A stretch of 16,662 nt of DNA from DASQPR01 sp035713725 (lineage in GTDB: Bacteria > Actinomycetota > Actinomycetes > Mycobacteriales > Micromonosporaceae): the NCBI GenBank assembly GCA_035713725.1, contig DASTMZ010000162.1:1-16662 (forward strand), in the 5' to 3' direction. Positions within the stretch are counted from its first letter, which is position 1, and each line of letters opens with the position of its first letter. The notes below the pieces were generated by a model. The model did no database searches and had not been told where the DNA came from. It saw only the letters and a list, made by a program, of their open reading frames with translations. The translations under genes were made by a program, and so were the position numbers. This document shows positions 13,803 through 16,662 of this stretch, piece after piece.

Positions 13803-15011
13803 TTACGTCTGACCCTCGGCTAGTGCGAGGAATTGGCGCTTGCCGGCGAGCGCCTGCTCCGCCTCCTTGATGCGCTTGGTGTCGCCGGCCGCCTTCGCCC
13901 GGTCGAGTCGCGCTTCTGCCTCGGCGACCTGCTCACGCATCTGCAAGAGCAGCGGGCTTGCCGACGGCTCCGGACGTCGCCACGCGACCTCCATCGCATC
14001 GCGGATCTTCTCTTCGACCGCGCGCCACCGGCGATCGAGGTTCGAGCTTGCGTCGCGTGACACCCGACCAGCGTCATGCCACTTTGCCTGCAGATCGCGC
14101 ATGGCCGCCTGTGCCGCCTTCGGATCCGCGTCGATGTCGAGCGCCTCCGCCTGGGTGAGCACGGCCTGTCGGCGCTCGATCGCGACCTTCTGCTCGGTGT
14201 CGCGAGCCGTGAATACCTCGCTGCGGTGGGTGAAGAACGCGTCCTGCGCGGCCCGGAAACGTTCCCACAGTCGCTGCTCGACGTCCTTCGCGGCGCGCGG
14301 TGCCGCCTTCCACTCGGCCATCAACTCCTTGAGGCGCGACGCGGTGGCATTCCACTCCGTCGAATCGGTGAGCGACTCGGCCTCGGCGACCAACTCGTCC
14401 TTGCGGCCCTGCGCCTGCTTCCGCGAGGCGTCGAGGTTCGCGAAGTGACCGCCGCGCCGACGAGTGAACCCGTCCCGAGCGGCCGCGTAACGCTTCCACA
14501 GCTCAGTATCGGTCTTGCGGTCGACGCCACGGATCGTCTTCCACTCATCGAGGATCGCTTTTAGCCGATCGCCGGCCACCTTCCAGCTCGTTGATTCGGT
14601 GGCGATCGTCTCGGCCTCGGTGACCAGTGCCGTCTTGTGTGCGATCGCGTCCGCGCGTGCGGCGTCGCGTGCGACCCGCGACTCGTCCGCCTTCTGCGAC
14701 GCGATGGTGGTCAGCTTGTCGAGCCGCGCGGACAGGCCGTCGATGTCACCGACCACGTGCGCCTCGGGCAGCGAGGCATTGATCCGCTTGATAGAGGCGA
14801 GTGCGGCATGTGCGTCGGCAGCGCCGCTACCCAGTCGAGCCTCGATGAGGTTGACCTCGGTGACCAGGTCGTCAAAACGACGGGCGAAATGCGCGAGGCC
14901 TTCCTCCGGCGTACCGGCCTGCCAGGAACCGACCACCCGCTCGCCGCCGGCCGTTTTCACATAGACGGTGCCGTCGGCATCCACGCGCCCGAAGGCGGTC
15001 CAGTCTTCCAT
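13803..15011 (-). CDS. DUF349 domain-containing protein
   Basis: 402 residues, acidic and highly helical, with no signal peptide or membrane segment. GAGG at 15019-15022 lies 7 nt before ATG 15011. Three DUF349 helical repeats are visible, each with a W...K/A...W-x-R/K-[FWY] pattern: about 142-190 (ILDEWKTIRG, LWKRYAAARDGF), about 219-270 (LMAEWKAAPR, LWERFRAAQDAF) and about 297-345 (DLQAKWHDAGR, RRWRAVEEKI). The last 45 residues form a coiled coil (LLLQMREQVAEAEARLDRAK). The N-terminus (WTAFGRVDADGTVYVKTAGGERVVGSWQAG) is a small beta motif common in the actinobacterial members. The family often sits between miaB and miaA in actinobacteria, as here, but its molecular role is not established. 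It is transcribed opposite to both tRNA-modification genes. Confidence 0.93.
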   Translation of the reverse strand: MEDWTAFGRVDADGTVYVKTAGGERVVGSWQAGTPEEGLAHFARRFDDLVTEVNLIEARLGSGAADAHAALASIKRINASLPEAHVVGDIDGLSARLDKLTTIASQKADESRVARDAARADAIAHKTALVTEAETIATESTSWKVAGDRLKAILDEWKTIRGVDRKTDTELWKRYAAARDGFTRRRGGHFANLDASRKQAQGRKDELVAEAESLTDSTEWNATASRLKELMAEWKAAPRAAKDVEQRLWERFRAAQDAFFTHRSEVFTARDTEQKVAIERRQAVLTQAEALDIDADPKAAQAAMRDLQAKWHDAGRVSRDASSNLDRRWRAVEEKIRDAMEVAWRRPEPSASPLLLQMREQVAEAEARLDRAKAAGDTKRIKEAEQALAGKRQFLALAEGQT

Positions 15012-15087
15012 GTGTCAACCTCGTTCTTCCCGGACGCGCCTGGGGCCTGGCGCGATCCGCCACGTCGCAGCCGGTGCTCTCGCCGCA

Positions 15088-15124
15088 CCCGACGGGAGAG
15101 CCCGGGTCGATCCCGACGGGAGAG
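15088..15124. repeat. 13-bp direct repeat upstream of the DUF349 gene
   Basis: CCCGACGGGAGAG occurs at 15088-15100 and 15112-15124, identical and 24 bp apart, in the 253-bp stretch between the DUF349 start and the next plus-strand ORF. A perfect 10-bp palindrome ACCATATGGT lies further upstream at 15186-15195. These may be regulator sites for the minus-strand gene. Confidence 0.5.
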
Positions 15125-15252
15125 TCACCGAAGGCATTGTCACAGGTGTCCCCCGGTCCAAGTCGAGCGGCCGCCGCAGACCGTGACCATATGGTGTCCT
15201 GACGGCCGCCCGTTCCCGCCGCTGTCACCGCGGCGGACGGTGCCGTTCGGGC

Positions 15253-15258
15253 TACCGT
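15253..15258 (+). promoter_or_regulatory. Possible -10 element before the small ORF and miaA
   Basis: TACCGT (TANNNT) lies 6 nt before GTG 15265, a leaderless arrangement. No clear -35 is present at 16-18 bp. Confidence 0.3.
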
Positions 15259-15264
15259 GACAGC

Positions 15265-15438
15265 GTGCCTGCGGTCGTCTATGTCCATAGTCCCCTCCGC
15301 TCAGCAGGGACGGCAGGCGGGGATGGCCAACCGCCCGTCGCGCTGCGTCGTTCGTCCGCTACGGCCCGATTTGACCGGTACGGCGTGCCGGACGTACGTA
15401 TCCCGAGCGGCGTGTGGAACGGCGAGGACCGGCAATGA
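15265..15438 (+). CDS. Possible small ORF (57 aa) overlapping miaA
   Basis: GTG 15265 opens a 57-codon frame that ends in TGA at 15436-15438, overlapping the miaA ATG 15435 as ATGA. The product begins MPAVVYVHSPLRSAG and ends RYGVPDVRIPSGVWNGEDRQ. I recognise no family, signal peptide or membrane segment. About 70% of its third codon positions are G or C, and about 86% in the last 21 codons, so the 3' half looks more gene-like than the 5' half. It could be a real small protein, a leader peptide coupling translation to miaA, a decayed remnant of a longer gene, or chance. No other in-frame start lies between the stop at 15184-15186 and 15265. Confidence 0.35.
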   Translation: MPAVVYVHSPLRSAGTAGGDGQPPVALRRSSATARFDRYGVPDVRIPSGVWNGEDRQ

Positions 15439-16358
15439 CCGTGGTCGCGATCGTCGGTCCGACGGCGGCCGGCAAGTCATCGCTCGCAGTCGCGCTTGCC
15501 GAGCGGCTCGGCGGCGAGGTGGTCAACGCTGACTCGATGCAGCTGTATCGCGGCATGGATATCGGCACCGCGAAGTTAGCCGCATCCCAGCGGCGTGGCG
15601 TGGCGCATCACGTGTTGGACATCTGGGACGTACGAGACACCGCGAGCGTGGCGACGTACCAGACGGTTGCGCGGGCCGCGATCGATGACATCCTTGCCCG
15701 CGGTCGGGTACCGCTGCTGGTCGGTGGCTCCGGGCTTTACGTACGAGCTGCGCTCGAGCATTTCGAGTTCCCGGGTACCGATACCGGACTGCGCGACCGG
15801 CTGGAGGCCGAGCTTGCCGCCGCCGGGCCGGGCTCGTTGCACGCTCGACTCGCCGCGGTCGACCCGGCCGCAGCCGCGAAGATCCTGCCGTCCAACGGCC
15901 GCCGTATCGTTCGCGCGCTCGAGGTCATCGAGCTGACCGGCGCGCCGTTTACCGCCGTACTGCCGGATCCGGCGCCGGCCTATCCGAGCGTTCAGATTGG
16001 CGTCGACCTGGACACCGGCGTCCTCGACGAGCGGATCGCCGTGCGCGTGCAGCACATGTGGTCGGTCGGGCTGGCCGACGAGGTACGGGCGCTCATTTCG
16101 CTCGGGCTACGCGACGGGCGCACCGCGAGCCGAGCGCTCGGGTACCAGCAGATGCTCGCGTACGTCGACGGCGCGTGCACGCTGGACGAGGCGGCCGCCG
16201 ACACGATCCGAGCCACCCGACGGTTCGTCCGGCGCCAACGCACGTGGTTTCATCGCGACCCACGGATAGGCTGGCTGGACGCGACGTCACCGGACCTGGT
16301 GGCGAGCGCGGAGGCACTGATCGAACGCGGGGTACGGGCGGCGACGGGAGGGTCATGA
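15435..16358 (+). CDS. miaA: tRNA dimethylallyltransferase MiaA
   Basis: 307 residues from ATG 15435, with GAGGA at 15424-15428 as ribosome site 6 nt upstream. An in-frame GTG at 15414 would add seven residues and lose this spacing. MiaA transfers a dimethylallyl group from DMAPP to N6 of A37 in tRNAs. Walker-A-like GPTAAGKS is at 8-15, NADSMQLYRGMDIGTAK at 31-47 carries the conserved Asp33 region and the tRNA-contacting QLYRG, and VGGSGLYVRA at 97-106 is the DMAPP/tRNA-site loop. The C-terminal part has ALGYQQM and RRFVRRQRTWFHRD, typical of the family. Length is normal (300-320). It overlaps dapF by ATGA and lies in the same direction as miaB, whose enzyme uses its product. Confidence 0.97.
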   Translation: MTVVAIVGPTAAGKSSLAVALAERLGGEVVNADSMQLYRGMDIGTAKLAASQRRGVAHHVLDIWDVRDTASVATYQTVARAAIDDILARGRVPLLVGGSGLYVRAALEHFEFPGTDTGLRDRLEAELAAAGPGSLHARLAAVDPAAAAKILPSNGRRIVRALEVIELTGAPFTAVLPDPAPAYPSVQIGVDLDTGVLDERIAVRVQHMWSVGLADEVRALISLGLRDGRTASRALGYQQMLAYVDGACTLDEAAADTIRATRRFVRRQRTWFHRDPRIGWLDATSPDLVASAEALIERGVRAATGGS

Positions 16359-16662
16359 AGTTCGCGAAGGCGCACGGCACCGGCAACGACTTCGTCGTGC
16401 TGCCCGACCCGGACGGCGCGCTCGACCTCACGCCGAGCCTCATCACCGCGCTGTGCGACCGGCACCGCGGCATCGGCGGCGACGGCGTGCTGCGCGTCGT
16501 ACGGTCCGCGAAACACCCAGACGCGGCCGGCATCGCAGCCGACGCGGAGTGGTTCATGGACTATCACAACGCCGACGGCTCGGTCGCCGAGATGTGTGGC
16601 AACGGCGTTCGCGCGTACGTGCGATATCTGCTGGCGTCGCGTCTCGTCGCGCCGGACACCAC
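16355..16662 (+). CDS. dapF: Diaminopimelate epimerase DapF (C-terminus cut by window edge)
   Basis: 102 complete codons are visible. The ATG overlaps the miaA stop as ATGA, with GGGAGG at 16346-16351 just upstream, so the genes are translationally coupled. DapF interconverts LL- and meso-diaminopimelate for lysine and peptidoglycan synthesis. The N-terminal half shows KAHGTGNDFVV with N11 for substrate binding, RHRGIGGDGVL at 37-46, and one of the two catalytic cysteines, C81 in EMCGNGVRA. WFMDYHNADGS precedes it, as in actinobacterial members. The second catalytic cysteine lies beyond the edge. miaA-dapF is a common actinobacterial order. Confidence 0.95.
   Translation, partial: MKFAKAHGTGNDFVVLPDPDGALDLTPSLITALCDRHRGIGGDGVLRVVRSAKHPDAAGIAADAEWFMDYHNADGSVAEMCGNGVRAYVRYLLASRLVAPDT

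Noticed and set aside
14872..15288. Minus-strand frame (138 aa) spanning the gap upstream of the DUF349 gene
   Set aside because: It overlaps the DUF349 start region in another frame, has no ribosome site and no recognisable domain.

Overview
The window is chromosomal DNA from a high-GC actinobacterium. The evidence is strong G/C preference at third codon positions, frequent GTG starts, several starts that look leaderless, an actinobacterial SOS box, and a housekeeping order typical of the phylum: DUF3046 - recA - recX - rny - (AAA ATPase/VWA pair) - miaB - DUF349 - miaA - dapF. I cannot place it more precisely than Actinomycetota. I see no tRNA, rRNA, CRISPR array, transposase, integrase or phage gene.

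Left part (1-3809). A minus-strand gene, cut by the window edge, fuses a pyridoxamine-5'-phosphate-oxidase-like flavin domain to a GNAT acetyltransferase domain. It is divergent from a MocR-type (GntR-aminotransferase) regulator. The 40 bp between them hold a direct repeat with a 22-bp period that looks like the regulator's operator. An LCAD/IVD-type acyl-CoA dehydrogenase follows.

SOS block (3810-6707). A 253-bp gap carries a nested inverted-repeat structure. Next come a DUF3046 gene and a dense recA control region: an SOS box, two tandem DnaA-box-like nonamers, and a PafBC-type damage promoter, all within 93 bp. recA and recX form a tight pair. A 414-bp gap after recX contains a strong sigma-70-type promoter and a leader of about 300 nt ahead of rny (RNase Y).

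Middle (8487-12289). A minus-strand two-gene operon encodes a ChlI/MoxR-like AAA+ ATPase and a VWA (MIDAS) protein, with 1 nt between stop and start. It converges on rny across a short repeat-rich spacer and diverges from miaB across a spacer holding a nearly perfect 25-bp tandem duplication.

Right part (12290-16662). miaB (tRNA ms2 modification) converges on a DUF349 gene. A possible 57-codon ORF then overlaps miaA (tRNA i6A37 prenylation) by ATGA, and miaA overlaps dapF (diaminopimelate epimerase, cut by the right edge) by ATGA. MiaA and MiaB act in sequence on A37 of the same tRNAs.

Most of the window is conserved housekeeping DNA. I do not see a clear unknown multi-gene system. The points most worth a second look are regulatory: the recA control region with its DnaA-box pair, the MocR operator, the rny leader, the inverted-repeat nest before DUF3046, the 25-bp duplication before miaB, and the small ORF coupled to miaA.
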